Position numbers and translations under genes: made by a program. A DNA stretch of 64,000 bases from an uncultured Ruminococcus sp. (GTDB lineage Bacteria > Bacillota > Clostridia > Oscillospirales > Acutalibacteraceae): assembly GCA_910585865.1 (NCBI GenBank), contig CAJUGO010000001.1, positions 248,001 to 312,000 on the forward strand, given 5' to 3'. Shown here piece after piece: positions 53,526 to 62,420 of the stretch. The stretch's first letter is position 1, and every line of letters starts with the position of its first letter. The notes beneath the pieces were generated by a model. It was not told where the DNA came from. It searched no databases and saw nothing but the letters and a program-made list of their open reading frames with translations.

Positions 53526-54395
53526 TTGAAAAATTTTAATATTACAAAGTCGCTTGTCGGAGAATATCTTGAAGAAGATGAACTTAAATATGTTGACTGC
53601 TATGTTCATAATAAACTTGGGTTATTTATTCCAAGCACGGAACATTGCGGATATGCTATGCAAAAAAATCACGCTCACCCTTCGTATATGATAATTATCG
53701 TGTTTTTTCAAGAAGATTTAGGATTTAATCCAAAAATAGAAATTAAAAATAAGCATTACTACGCTGAGATTATGTCACCTGACATTCCGCATAATGAAAT
53801 ATCTGAGAAATTCAGCAGATATTACTGCATTATGATTGACAAAAAGTATTTTGAGGAGCAGTACCTGCTTTACAGCAATGACTTGCCCGAATTTACAGGA
53901 CATCAGTTTTCAGTTTGCTGTGATATATTAAAAGCTCTCAACACCTTTGCTTTCGAGTCCAGTAAATCCATGAAAAATTCTGATATAACCTTGGATGCGC
54001 AGGCAACTTTAATTACCCATTGGATTATCAGAAGTATTCTTGGAGAAAATATTGATATGAGGTCTGTTTCATCAAACTATTCTGTTGGCAGAGTACAGCA
54101 ATATATAGAACAGCACTTCAATGAAAAAATTACTGTCAAAGATTTGGCTCAAACAGCATACATGTCCGAATCAAGCCTTAACCGATTATTTAAAAAAGAG
54201 ACATCCTTTACTCCCATAGAATATCTTATAGAAACAAGAATAGCTAAATCAAAGACATTGCTGAGAAGAAAGGATATTCGTATAACGGAAATTGCCGCAC
54301 GCTGTGGTTTTAGCAGCAATGCTCATTTCACTTTGTGTTTTAAAAACATTGTACATATGTCACCCTCCGAATTTAGAGAACTTTATCATGAATAA
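53526..54395 (+). CDS. AraC family transcriptional regulator
   Basis: The 289-residue regulator has an N-terminal cupin-like sensing region (about 1-160) and two C-terminal helix-turn-helix motifs. The first is KITVKDLAQTAYMSESSLNR and the second is RITEIAARCGFSSNAHF with FKNIVHMSPSEFRE. The start is TTG 53526, since the upstream GTG lies in the ribosome site GAGGAGGTG. The PNPOx-like gene directly downstream is a candidate target. The inducer is unknown. Confidence 0.9.
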   Translation: MKNFNITKSLVGEYLEEDELKYVDCYVHNKLGLFIPSTEHCGYAMQKNHAHPSYMIIIVFFQEDLGFNPKIEIKNKHYYAEIMSPDIPHNEISEKFSRYYCIMIDKKYFEEQYLLYSNDLPEFTGHQFSVCCDILKALNTFAFESSKSMKNSDITLDAQATLITHWIIRSILGENIDMRSVSSNYSVGRVQQYIEQHFNEKITVKDLAQTAYMSESSLNRLFKKETSFTPIEYLIETRIAKSKTLLRRKDIRITEIAARCGFSSNAHFTLCFKNIVHMSPSEFRELYHE

Positions 54396-54503
54396 TTTTC
54401 TCAATTTTTTTGATTGTATTTTATAAATATACGGTTTTATTTTGAAAGCATGTTTTATTCTTTTTAACTATAATATAAGTAAAATCAAAGGAGTGAATAA
54501 TAT

Positions 54504-54941
54504 ATGCTTTCAAAAAATGAAATTTATAAATTAATGAATGAGAATCCTGTATTTCATTTGGCAACAACAGACGGTGATCAGGCACGTGTAAGGGGTATGC
54601 TTTTGTTCAGGGCAGATGATGACGGTATAATATTTCACACTGCTTCAACTAAAGATGTTTTTTCTCAAATTATAAAAAACCCTAAAGTTGAGCTATGCTT
54701 TCAGGGAATCGGCAAACAGATACGCATTACGGGAGAATTAAGCCATATTAAAGATGACAATAAACTCCGCGAAGATATTTTTAGTCATCCGACCAGAAAA
54801 TTTCTCCAGGCATGGAAAGACAACGGCATTGACAATCTCCTTCAAATATTTTGCCTGAAAAACGGAATTGCAACCGAATGGTCTATGAAAACAAATTTTG
54901 ACGAAAAACAATTTATAATACTAAACGCAAAAACAAATTGA
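54504..54941 (+). CDS. Pyridoxamine 5'-phosphate oxidase-like flavoprotein
   Basis: The 145-residue protein has a split-barrel FMN-binding fold. HLATTDGDQARVRGM, followed by the FHTASTKDVFSQI and NPKVELCFQG strands, resembles small PNPOx-like and nitroreductase-like (Nim type) proteins. True PLP synthesis is unlikely because the family is broad. The ribosome site is AAAGGAGTG, with a TATAAT box at 54469-54474. A 13-pair terminator follows at 54963. Confidence 0.82.
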   Translation: MLSKNEIYKLMNENPVFHLATTDGDQARVRGMLLFRADDDGIIFHTASTKDVFSQIIKNPKVELCFQGIGKQIRITGELSHIKDDNKLREDIFSHPTRKFLQAWKDNGIDNLLQIFCLKNGIATEWSMKTNFDEKQFIILNAKTN

Positions 54942-54962
54942 TATTTCATCCAGTACGGACAG

Positions 54963-54998
54963 GCAGTCTTAAAATAGGTCTGTTAATTTTAAGACTGC
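54963..54998 (+). terminator. Hairpin terminator after the PNPOx-like gene
   Basis: GCAGTCTTAAAAT (54963-54975) pairs perfectly with ATTTTAAGACTGC (54986-54998). ATTTGTTCG follows, so the T tract is modest. Confidence 0.7.
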
Positions 54999-55026
54999 AT
55001 TTGTTCGTTCAGTTTCCTATAAAAGC

Positions 55027-55066
55027 AAAAAGGCAGCAGAGCTTTAACATGCTCTGCTGCCTTTTT
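55027..55066. terminator. Strong bidirectional terminator
   Basis: A perfect 16-pair stem, 55027-55042 with 55051-55066, with T/A runs built into both arms. It separates the plus-strand PNPOx-like gene from the convergent membrane protein gene. Confidence 0.95.
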
Positions 55067-55072
55067 TATTAA

Positions 55073-55651
55073 TCATCTTCTTGTTGATCCGTACTCATTT
55101 AAAATATCGTCAATTTCGCTTTCTGAAGAATTTGAAACCTGTCTGTCGATGTCTGAAAGGTATTTGTCATAATCAAAATCGTCGTCATTCGATGAATTTG
55201 ATGATGCCTTTGCAATTCTTTCAAGCTCCATTTCATCTCTTCTCTTTGCTTCCAGCATCATTTCCTCTGCTTCTTCTTTTTCTCTTTGCTCTCTTTTTCT
55301 GCGCTCGTCCCCAAGTGCAAGGTCACCCAAAAACAGTCCAAATATACCTGATACAAGGTAAACAACAAGTAAAATAAGATTTGTTGCAATATTATTAGAT
55401 GAAAAACCGCCATTATATATAAGCATACTGGGCAAATATATTATAGGTGCAATGAGGGCAAAAAGAAAATCAAGTCCGTGCTTTGAACAGTATATTGCCG
55501 AACAAGCAATTGCTGTTGCCGGAAAAATAAAATAATAAGCAATGGCAGAAAATTTCGCCATAGGCGCTATAATGAAAATAAGCGGAACAATCATGTAAAC
55601 TGCAAAAATAATAATTGCATAGGGCATATATTTTTTGACCATATCATTCAT
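55073..55651 (-). CDS. Four-helix membrane protein with charged tail, function unknown
   Basis: The 192-residue protein has four hydrophobic segments in the first 115 residues (about 10-30, 35-55, 60-80 and 88-112). A highly charged helix follows, RRKREQREKEEAEEMMLEAK, then a Ser/Asp-rich tail. The layout recalls small stress-related membrane proteins, but no family was recognised. The ribosome site AGGAGG precedes ATG 55651. Confidence 0.7.
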   Translation of the reverse strand: MNDMVKKYMPYAIIIFAVYMIVPLIFIIAPMAKFSAIAYYFIFPATAIACSAIYCSKHGLDFLFALIAPIIYLPSMLIYNGGFSSNNIATNLILLVVYLVSGIFGLFLGDLALGDERRKREQREKEEAEEMMLEAKRRDEMELERIAKASSNSSNDDDFDYDKYLSDIDRQVSNSSESEIDDILNEYGSTRR

Positions 55652-55799
55652 ATTGAATCCTCCTGAATTTAGGGCATATCAATTACTTTTCAGATACTCC
55701 CTAATTAATAATACAAATATATTATACATTATATTTTTTAAAAAGCAAGAAATATTAAGAGGTTGGCCATATAAAGTATGTTTTTGTGCATAAATTCCG

Positions 55800-55828
55800 T
55801 TGACAATATCTAAAAAAAAGAATAAAAT
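55800..55828 (+). promoter_or_regulatory. Sigma-A promoter of mgtE
   Basis: Consensus TTGACA (55800-55805), a 17-base spacer and TAAAAT (55823-55828). The predicted start near 55835 leaves a leader of about 195 bases before mgtE. Confidence 0.82.
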
Positions 55829-55883
55829 TAAAAAAGACAGTTTTTCTGTATTAATATTTTTATAACGAGGTGAAAACTTAATG

Positions 55884-55994
55884 GACGCAGACGGTAATAA
55901 AGGCGCTGTACCCGGGCGAAGTTGCAGCAAAATGTGCGCATTGCGTTCATTTTGTTTTTATTAATTTAATAATGCCCTTTGGGTAACACCGTCT
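55884..55994 (+). ncRNA. Structured mgtE leader, candidate riboswitch
   Basis: The leader has two mutually exclusive sets of pairings. One set is GACGCA (55884-55889) with TGCGTT (55942-55947) around GCGC (55903-55906)/GCGC (55936-55939), followed by the U-rich run near 55949-55960. The other is AGACGGT (55889-55895) with ACCGTCT (55988-55994), TACCC (55909-55913) with GGGTA (55981-55985), and GGGC (55914-55917) with GCCC (55974-55977). A switch controlling magnesium uptake is likely (inference), but the canonical M-box core was not seen. Confidence 0.5.
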
Positions 55995-56029
55995 TTACTC
56001 CCCGACAAACCAAAAAAGGAGGAAAGATG

Positions 56030-57397
56030 ATGGAACAGGTTAATGTAACTCTTACAGAAACCATCAGAGTGTTGCTTGAAGAAAAAAAGTTTAACACTCT
56101 CAGGGATATCCTTGTGACTATGAAACCGTATGATATTGCCGCGGTTTTTGAAGAGCTGCAGGATGAAAAAATGCCTATTCTGTTTCGTATTCTGCCAAAA
56201 GAGCTTGCGGCAGAAACATTTGTAGAAATGGATGACGAAACACAGCAGTTCCTCATCCACGGCTTCAGCGACAGCGAGCTTAAAGAGGTTGTTGACGAGC
56301 TATTTGTCGATGATGCCGTAGACCTTATTGAGGAAATGCCCGCCAATGTGGTTAAAAGAATTTTGCGCCAGGCTGATAAAGATATGAGAAAGCAAATCAA
56401 CGAGCTTTTAAAATATCCTGAGGACAGTGCAGGTTCAATTATGACGACGGAGTTTATTGTTCTCCGACCCGACATGACCGCTGAAATGGCAATAAAAAGA
56501 ATAAGACGAACAGGTGTTGACAAAGAAACTATCTACACTTGCTATGTAACCAATGACAACAATAAGCTTATAGGAATCACGACTGTAAAAGATTTACTTC
56601 TGTCTGAGGATGACGATATCGTAAACGATATGATGGAGGAAAATGTTATTGCAGTTAACACCCTTGATGACCAGGAGCAGGTAGCCCAGAAATTTTCAAA
56701 CTACAACTTTCTTGCTCTGCCTGTTGTTGATAACGAGAACAGACTTGTCGGTATTGTCACTATCGACGATGCTATCGACGTTATTCAGGAAGAAGCTACC
56801 GAAGATATTGAAAAGATGGCAGCTGTATTACCTTCTGACAAACCTTATATGAAAACAAGCGTATGGGGTATCTACAAAAAGCGTATCCCATGGCTTCTTG
56901 TACTTATGCTCTCAGCAACATTTACAAGCACTATAATTTCTTCGTTTGAGGCGGTACTTGCCCATGTAATTATACTTTCTTCATTTATTCCAATGATTAC
57001 AGGTTCGGGCGGTAATGCCGGCTCACAGGCATCAGTATCCGTTATTCGTGCGCTGTCGCTCGGTGAAATCGAGTTTAAAAGTATGTTTATAGTATTGTGG
57101 AAAGAATTCAGAGTATCAATATTGTGCGGCATTACGCTTGCCGCAGCAAACTTTATCAAACTGATGATATTTGATTTAAACGGCAGCGAAAATGCATTAT
57201 GGATTGCTCTTGTAGTCTCTCTTACTCTTGTAGGCACAATCATGATGTCAAAAATTGTAGGCAGCAGTCTGCCTCTTTTGGCAAGTAAAATCGGTTTCGA
57301 CCCCGCAGTTATGGCAAATCCGTTAATTTCAACGGTATGCGACTCATTGTCACTGATTATTTACTTTGCTGTTGCATCCGGCATTTTAAAAATTTAG
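56030..57397 (+). CDS. mgtE: Magnesium transporter MgtE
   Basis: MgtE is a Mg2+-selective channel-like transporter gated by cytoplasmic magnesium. The 455-residue protein has a cytoplasmic N domain (about 1-120), two CBS domains (about 125-250) with IMTTEFIVLRPDM and LPVVDNENRLVGIVT, a plug helix, and five transmembrane helices with PMITGSGGNAGSQAS in the pore. ATG 56030 is seven bases from AAGGAGG (56016-56022); ATG 56027 is possible. A structured leader precedes it. Confidence 0.96.
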   Translation: MEQVNVTLTETIRVLLEEKKFNTLRDILVTMKPYDIAAVFEELQDEKMPILFRILPKELAAETFVEMDDETQQFLIHGFSDSELKEVVDELFVDDAVDLIEEMPANVVKRILRQADKDMRKQINELLKYPEDSAGSIMTTEFIVLRPDMTAEMAIKRIRRTGVDKETIYTCYVTNDNNKLIGITTVKDLLLSEDDDIVNDMMEENVIAVNTLDDQEQVAQKFSNYNFLALPVVDNENRLVGIVTIDDAIDVIQEEATEDIEKMAAVLPSDKPYMKTSVWGIYKKRIPWLLVLMLSATFTSTIISSFEAVLAHVIILSSFIPMITGSGGNAGSQASVSVIRALSLGEIEFKSMFIVLWKEFRVSILCGITLAAANFIKLMIFDLNGSENALWIALVVSLTLVGTIMMSKIVGSSLPLLASKIGFDPAVMANPLISTVCDSLSLIIYFAVASGILKI

Positions 57398-57407
57398 CAC
57401 TAATAAC

Positions 57408-57445
57408 AAAATCCGACGATTTCAAAATCGCCGGATTTATTTTTT
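57408..57445 (+). terminator. Rho-independent terminator of mgtE
   Basis: AAATCCGACGATT (57408-57420) pairs with AATCGCCGGATTT (57426-57438), with one A-C mismatch. ATTTTTTAA follows. Confidence 0.85.
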
Positions 57446-57565
57446 AACTTTATTGTAAGTAACTTAAAAACAGACAAGAAGTTAAATTCAAATAAATCAG
57501 TAAATTTGATAGAGCTGAATGCAGTTTAATGATTGGTTTTTGCCTGTTTTTTATGCTGCGCAAAA

Positions 57566-58993
57566 TTAAAATCTGAAATCACGTTTATTATTGTTTGCAA
57601 TATCATTAATGTGCTCCTGCGCAATTTTTCTCACCTTTTCATTGGGAATCTTTAAAAGCTCCTTCTGAATAAGCTCGTTTCCAATTTTGCGTGTGTCCTC
57701 TCCTGCATAATCCATAAGATATTCCTCTAAAGTCATTAATGCATTTGGATGACAGCAGTTTTGAATCTGACCGCTCTTGCAAAGAGCCATAAACCGGTCT
57801 CCTGTTCTCCCTTCACGGTAGCAAGCTGTGCAAAACGACGGAATATAACCAAGTTCCATAAGCCACTTTACTACTTCATCAAGACTTCTCTGATCAGACA
57901 CATCAAACTGCGCCGAATTTTCATCCTCTTCTTCAGGTTCAACATAACCGCCTACGCTTGTTCGCGACCCGCCGCTTATCTGTGAAATTCCCAGTTCAAG
58001 TACTTTTTCACGAACTTTCTTGCTTTCTCTTGTTGAGATAATCATGCCCGTATACGGAACTGCAATTCTTATAATAGCAACTATTTTTTCAAAGGTTTCA
58101 TCATCAATTCCGTTGTCAAACTGGTCAGGATCAATATCATCCGCTTTCTTTATTCGCGGAACGCTTATTGTGTGAGGTCCTACACCGTGAACTGCCTCAA
58201 GATGTTCTGCGTGCATAAGTATTCCTGCAAGTTCATATCGGTAAAGTTCCAAACCAAACAATACACCTATGCCAACATCGTCTATTCCGCCCTCCATAGC
58301 TCTGTCCATAGCTTCGGTATGGTAATCATAATTATGCTTAGGTCCTGTCGGATGGAGGTGTTCATAACTTTTTTTGTTATAGGTCTCCTGAAACAGTATA
58401 TACGTACCTATACCGGCGTCTTTTAATTTGCGGTAGTTTTCAACTGTTGTTGCGGCAATATTCACATTGACTCTTCTGATTGCTCCGTTTTTATGCTTAA
58501 TTGAATAAATTGTATCTATACATTCAAGAATGTATTCTATCGGATTATTTACAGGATCCTCGCCCGCCTCAATTGCAAGGCGCTTGTGTCCCATATCCTG
58601 AAGCGCAATAACTTCGTTCTTTACCTCTTCCTGACTGAGTTTTTTGCGGCAGATATGCTTGTTTTTTGCATGATACGGACAGTAAAGGCAGCCGTTTACA
58701 CAATAGTTTGACAGATAAAGCGGTGCGAACATAACTATCCTGTCACCGTAAAAATCCTTTTTTATCTGTCTTGCAAGAGCATAAATTTCCTTTATTTTTT
58801 CAGGATTGTCACATGCCAGCAAAACACTTGCTTCTCTGTGGTCAATTCCCTTTCTCATCTTTGCTTTTTCAATAATCTTATCTACAAGATCAATATTGTC
58901 CTTGTTTTCATCGGCATATTTCAACGTTGCCATAATTTCTTCATCGTTAATAAATTCTTCTGCCTTTAAAGACCTTTTATCATATTTACTCAT
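57566..58993 (-). CDS. hydG: [FeFe]-hydrogenase H-cluster radical SAM maturase HydG
   Basis: HydG splits tyrosine to make the CO and CN ligands (as an Fe-CO-CN synthon) of the hydrogenase H-cluster. The 475-residue protein starts at ATG 58993, one base after the hydE stop. Radical SAM cluster Cys are in YCVNGCLYCPYH. The C-terminal auxiliary cluster region has CTACYREGRTGDRFM and QNCCHPNALMTLEEYL. Its ribosome site lies inside the end of hydE, so the two are translationally linked. Confidence 0.96.
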   Translation of the reverse strand: MSKYDKRSLKAEEFINDEEIMATLKYADENKDNIDLVDKIIEKAKMRKGIDHREASVLLACDNPEKIKEIYALARQIKKDFYGDRIVMFAPLYLSNYCVNGCLYCPYHAKNKHICRKKLSQEEVKNEVIALQDMGHKRLAIEAGEDPVNNPIEYILECIDTIYSIKHKNGAIRRVNVNIAATTVENYRKLKDAGIGTYILFQETYNKKSYEHLHPTGPKHNYDYHTEAMDRAMEGGIDDVGIGVLFGLELYRYELAGILMHAEHLEAVHGVGPHTISVPRIKKADDIDPDQFDNGIDDETFEKIVAIIRIAVPYTGMIISTRESKKVREKVLELGISQISGGSRTSVGGYVEPEEEDENSAQFDVSDQRSLDEVVKWLMELGYIPSFCTACYREGRTGDRFMALCKSGQIQNCCHPNALMTLEEYLMDYAGEDTRKIGNELIQKELLKIPNEKVRKIAQEHINDIANNNKRDFRF

Positions 58994-58994
58994 T

Positions 58995-60053
58995 TTAATC
59001 AACTTCTCCTGTTTCTTTATAATCTCCACGGTCTGTTACAATTTCATAACCGATTGATTTAATTCTCTTGGAAAGGCACATAATGCATTCTGCCGCTTCT
59101 TCTCCCGTGCAAATTTTATTATCGTAGAGTGAATAGTCCTTCCGGTGCTCTGCAGGGGAAAGATTCGGCATTACTACATTTGCTCCGTGCAAAATACCCT
59201 TTTCCCGTCCTTTTGCGTCAATTGTACCAAGAGCTGTTGTAGACGGCAAAAGTATATTAGGCTTTAACAGCCTTATTACCGAAAGCAGCACAAGTGTAAG
59301 CCTTATGCTGCCGCTTTTTTCATTTTTAAATATCGTATCCTTATGCGGAATGAACGGCCCTATTCCGCACATCTGCGGACTAAGCTTTTGTATAAACAGC
59401 AAATCCTCAGCAAGTATTTCCGGGGTTTGATACGGTGATCCCACCATAAATCCTGCTCCTGTCTGAAATCCAATCTCCTTTAGATCATACAGACACTGTT
59501 TTCTGTTTTCAAGCGACATTTGAGTTGGGTGAAGCCGCTCATAATGGTCATTATCCGCAGTTTCGTGACGCAAAAGGTAACGGTCTGCGCCTGAATCAAA
59601 TAACTTCCTGTAGCTTTCCCTGCTCCGTTCACCAATTGACAATGTAACTGCACAATCCGGGTAAAGTCTCTTAATTGTGCTTATAATATCACATAAAACA
59701 TTATCAGTAAAAAAGCCGTCATCACCTCCCTGTAAAACAAAGGTGCGAAATCCAAGCTTATATCCTTTGCTGCAGCATGACAAAATCTGCTCCTTATTGA
59801 GTCGGTAGCGAACAGCGTTATTATTCGATTTTCTGATTCCGCAATAATAACAGTCATTTTTGCATATACTTGAAAATTCAATTAGACCTCGAATAAACAC
59901 TTTATTGCCAAAGTGTTTAACAGCACACTTTTGTGCCTTTTTGCGTAGAATTTCAACCTCGCTGTCGCTTATAGTTGCAATAAGCTGTATAAGTTCTTTC
60001 TTTTGTGCCGTGTGTTCGGTTTCAAGCATTTCAATAATTTCAATATTTTTCAT
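58995..60053 (-). CDS. hydE: [FeFe]-hydrogenase H-cluster radical SAM maturase HydE
   Basis: HydE is the radical SAM enzyme acting on the HydG product during H-cluster assembly. The 352-residue protein has cluster Cys in CKNDCYYCGIR near residue 65, then FRTFVLQGGDDG and LRHETADNDHYERLHP, which are typical of HydE. It starts seven bases after the TM1266-like gene stop (ribosome site AAGGT). HydF and the hydrogenase subunits are not in this window. Confidence 0.95.
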   Translation of the reverse strand: MKNIEIIEMLETEHTAQKKELIQLIATISDSEVEILRKKAQKCAVKHFGNKVFIRGLIEFSSICKNDCYYCGIRKSNNNAVRYRLNKEQILSCCSKGYKLGFRTFVLQGGDDGFFTDNVLCDIISTIKRLYPDCAVTLSIGERSRESYRKLFDSGADRYLLRHETADNDHYERLHPTQMSLENRKQCLYDLKEIGFQTGAGFMVGSPYQTPEILAEDLLFIQKLSPQMCGIGPFIPHKDTIFKNEKSGSIRLTLVLLSVIRLLKPNILLPSTTALGTIDAKGREKGILHGANVVMPNLSPAEHRKDYSLYDNKICTGEEAAECIMCLSKRIKSIGYEIVTDRGDYKETGEVD

Positions 60054-60059
60054 AGTACC

Positions 60060-60308
60060 TTATTTCTTTGAATATGCAGTTTTTACGGTAACGCCGGACA
60101 GCTTGCCGAGCTTTCCCGAAATATTGCTTATAGTATCCTGTGCCGCGTCAACAACAACGCTTATTATATTTATATCCTTTTGACGATAGGGAATACCCAT
60201 TCTGCCTATTATAAAATCAGAAGCGAAATGAAGTATTTCATTAATTTGTGATACTGCATCAGGCTTTTCAACAATAATGCTTATTACTGCTACTCTTGTT
60301 TCTTCCAT
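60060..60308 (-). CDS. TM1266 family iron-only hydrogenase system regulator
   Basis: The 82-residue ACT/NikR-like alpha/beta protein is typically encoded beside hydE/hydG. The sequence VAVISIIVEKPDAVSQINE, then GRMGIPYRQKDINIISVVVD and a C-terminal GKLSGVTVKTAYSKK, matches the family. It probably regulates or supports hydrogenase expression. It has a good ribosome site (GAAAGGAG) and is the first gene of the unit. Confidence 0.92.
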   Translation of the reverse strand: MEETRVAVISIIVEKPDAVSQINEILHFASDFIIGRMGIPYRQKDINIISVVVDAAQDTISNISGKLGKLSGVTVKTAYSKK

Positions 60309-60344
60309 ATTTTCTCCTTTCCGTATTCACTGATATCAAACAAA

Positions 60345-60369
60345 AAGGCGGCGTGAAAAACGCCGCCTT
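60345..60369 (-). terminator. Strong terminator between the TPM operon and hyd operon
   Basis: AAGGCGGCGT (60345-60354) pairs perfectly with ACGCCGCCTT (60360-60369). On the minus strand TTTTTGTTT follows. It lies 36 bases before the hyd regulator gene. Confidence 0.93.
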
Positions 60370-60376
60370 GTATAAT

Positions 60377-60392
60377 AGGTATACTTATACCT
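60377..60392. promoter_or_regulatory. Palindrome upstream of the hyd operon
   Basis: AGGTATACTTATACCT is a perfect 7-base inverted repeat with a 2-base centre. It lies adjacent to a possible minus-strand -10 (TATTAT, complement of 60372-60377). It could be an operator for the hyd operon, but a start there would place the 60345 hairpin at the 5' end of the transcript. Confidence 0.4.
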
Positions 60393-60484
60393 TTAATACA
60401 TCTGCATTGTCTTTCACCTCAATATAATTTCAGTGTCAGAAACAAAATATATTTATAATTAATAATTTAGTCTGCGTCAATACA

Positions 60485-61309
60485 TCAAAAGCTTCTGCTT
60501 CCTCCTGTACTTGATCCGCCTCCGCCGCTTGAACCTCCGCCCGAGTGACTGCCTCCGCCAGAAGATGAGCTTGAGATATTTGTAACGGAGACATGCTTTG
60601 TAAGGAAAACATCCTGTTTATCGGTAAGATTTATTTTACTGTTTGCACGCAAATCATAAATATTTTGCATGCCGTTGCGGCTGTAACGATATCTTATTAA
60701 AACAACAGCAAGCACAGAAATTCCAAGCGAAGCAATCACAATAAATATTCCATAATGTGTTACAACATAAAGAAACGGATGATCTTCCTGTTCCTGAATA
60801 TCTAAATATTCGTTAGACTCTCCTTCGGGAATACCTGCATCATAATAATCGCCGATATATTTAATGAAACACTCCGCAGCATCATAGTACTGTTCAGAGG
60901 ACAAACAACTTTTAATATCATCAAGAATAGTATCAACCCGATTATCACTGAAATATTGCATTGCGCCGCCTTTAGCACGAAAGTCTACTGCTCTGCCCAG
61001 CATATCAACGGTCAGTATAACGCCTGCAGAAGTTTTTCCATAATTATCTGCATAATATCTGTTGCTGTACGCCTTAATATCATCTTCATCACAGCCGTTA
61101 TAATTTGTATAGATAACGGCATTCCATCCGGTTTTAATACTTAATTCCCTAAGCTGTTTGTTAAGTTCCTCCTGTTGTGCAGCAGTATAAAGTTCGGCTT
61201 CATCTATCAGCCTGCCTGTACTTTCTGCAAACACACAAAACGGTGTACATATAATTATCAAAACAACAAACACAGCAGCAGAAAATCTTTTAGCATACTT
61301 TATAAGCAT
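60485..61309 (-). CDS. TPM-domain membrane protein (YdjH-like)
   Basis: The 274-residue protein has a signal or anchor segment (about 10-28, ending FCVFAES) and an extracellular TPM domain (about 32-165) with GRLIDEAELYTAAQQEELN and YGKTSAGVILTVDML. A transmembrane helix lies near 185-205, followed by a low-complexity Gly/Ser tail ending GGSRSF. TPM proteins may have phosphatase-like activity, but this is unproven. The gene overlaps the upstream zinc-ribbon gene by 10 bases. Confidence 0.85.
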   Translation of the reverse strand: MLIKYAKRFSAAVFVVLIIICTPFCVFAESTGRLIDEAELYTAAQQEELNKQLRELSIKTGWNAVIYTNYNGCDEDDIKAYSNRYYADNYGKTSAGVILTVDMLGRAVDFRAKGGAMQYFSDNRVDTILDDIKSCLSSEQYYDAAECFIKYIGDYYDAGIPEGESNEYLDIQEQEDHPFLYVVTHYGIFIVIASLGISVLAVVLIRYRYSRNGMQNIYDLRANSKINLTDKQDVFLTKHVSVTNISSSSSGGGSHSGGGSSGGGGSSTGGSRSF

Positions 61310-62385
61310 AGCAGCAGCCCTCCCAATAGTCCTAATCCCATTATTAAAACAAAAACTATTGCAAAAAGGATTGCGAGTCTGCCCTTTGACACAGGAAGCT
61401 CTCCATAGGTTTTTCCAGTCTGTCCGTTAATTGCAAACGGAAAAATCTTCTCTTTATACTTATAAGTAACAATCCATACAGGCAGCAGAGTATAGCTCCA
61501 TGCCTCAAGGTCGGTAGTGTCATTGTAATTCTCGGTTACAACGCCCGTATACTCTGACATTGTCTCCTTAAGCAAGTCTTGGCAGTATTTCTGCATCTGC
61601 TGATTTACTTGCTGTTGAATATCATTTCGCTCAATATCACGTTTTTCAGCCTGAAATCCCGAAAGATACGACATGGCAAACGGATGAGCTTTAGTCAGAT
61701 CAAAAGGATGTACACATTGCAGCATATCTCTGTCCTGACTTTTCAATGCACGTTCAAATACATTTTTTACTATAAGGTCACCGCTGCGCACTAATCTATA
61801 TGTACTTGTTTCGGTATAACGTTTGTTGCCTGCACGCCATGTTTTTATCTTTTTGCCCAGAGCAGTCATACTTGCCTGTCTTTGTGTATCTATATACCAA
61901 TAGGGAAAATACACTCCTGTCAGCTTATCAAACTGTTTTTTGCTCGCAAAATCCTTAGGCAGAAACCATCTCTTTTTGCACATCTCCAAAAATTTCTCAA
62001 TTGCTTTATCCTTTGAAAGCGCAAACGGAATAACACGGTCAGGTTTAAATTCACCAGACAGTCTGCCGCCGAGTACAACAGGATTCTGGCAATAAAAACA
62101 GGTTGTTGCGGCTGTTGATGCTGTTGTTACAACCTCTGCACCGCAGCTTGGACAATTATATACAACTGCTTCTTCCTGTTCGTCTTTATCTGCTGTTTTT
62201 TTCTCCTGAGCTGTTTTCTCAGCTTTTTCGCCACTGCTCTCCTTTTGTTCCTTCTGAGCGTACAACTGCTGTATTGTCTGTTCTTCAAAATCAGACATAC
62301 AATATTCACAGCTGAACATCTGCTTGTCGGGATTAAATTTAAGAGGGGCAGCACAATTAGGACATTTATAGTTTACCGTAGCCAT
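61300..62385 (-). CDS. TFIIB-type zinc-ribbon membrane protein (YdjG-like)
   Basis: The 361-residue protein has two zinc ribbons, CPNCAAPLKF/CEYCMSD near the N-terminus and CPSCGAEVV/CFYCQNPV near 90-120. A central domain with RVIPFALSKDKA and VYFPYWYID follows, and a C-terminal transmembrane helix (about 335-358). Together with the TPM and SPFH genes it resembles the B. subtilis ydjG/ydjH/ydjI group linked to PspA membrane-stress responses. No PspA gene is in the window. Confidence 0.85.
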   Translation of the reverse strand: MATVNYKCPNCAAPLKFNPDKQMFSCEYCMSDFEEQTIQQLYAQKEQKESSGEKAEKTAQEKKTADKDEQEEAVVYNCPSCGAEVVTTASTAATTCFYCQNPVVLGGRLSGEFKPDRVIPFALSKDKAIEKFLEMCKKRWFLPKDFASKKQFDKLTGVYFPYWYIDTQRQASMTALGKKIKTWRAGNKRYTETSTYRLVRSGDLIVKNVFERALKSQDRDMLQCVHPFDLTKAHPFAMSYLSGFQAEKRDIERNDIQQQVNQQMQKYCQDLLKETMSEYTGVVTENYNDTTDLEAWSYTLLPVWIVTYKYKEKIFPFAINGQTGKTYGELPVSKGRLAILFAIVFVLIMGLGLLGGLLLCL

Positions 62386-62420
62386 ATTTTACCCCTTATT
62401 GTCTAATTCAATATAGCATT

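Noticed and set aside
55835..56029. Canonical M-box (ykoK) riboswitch
   Set aside because: The expected conserved core was not recognisable, so I only call a structured candidate leader.
60485..60600. Gly/Ser-rich end of the TPM protein as an assembly error
   Set aside because: Such Gly/Ser tails are common in TPM-domain proteins, and the frame is intact to the stop codon.
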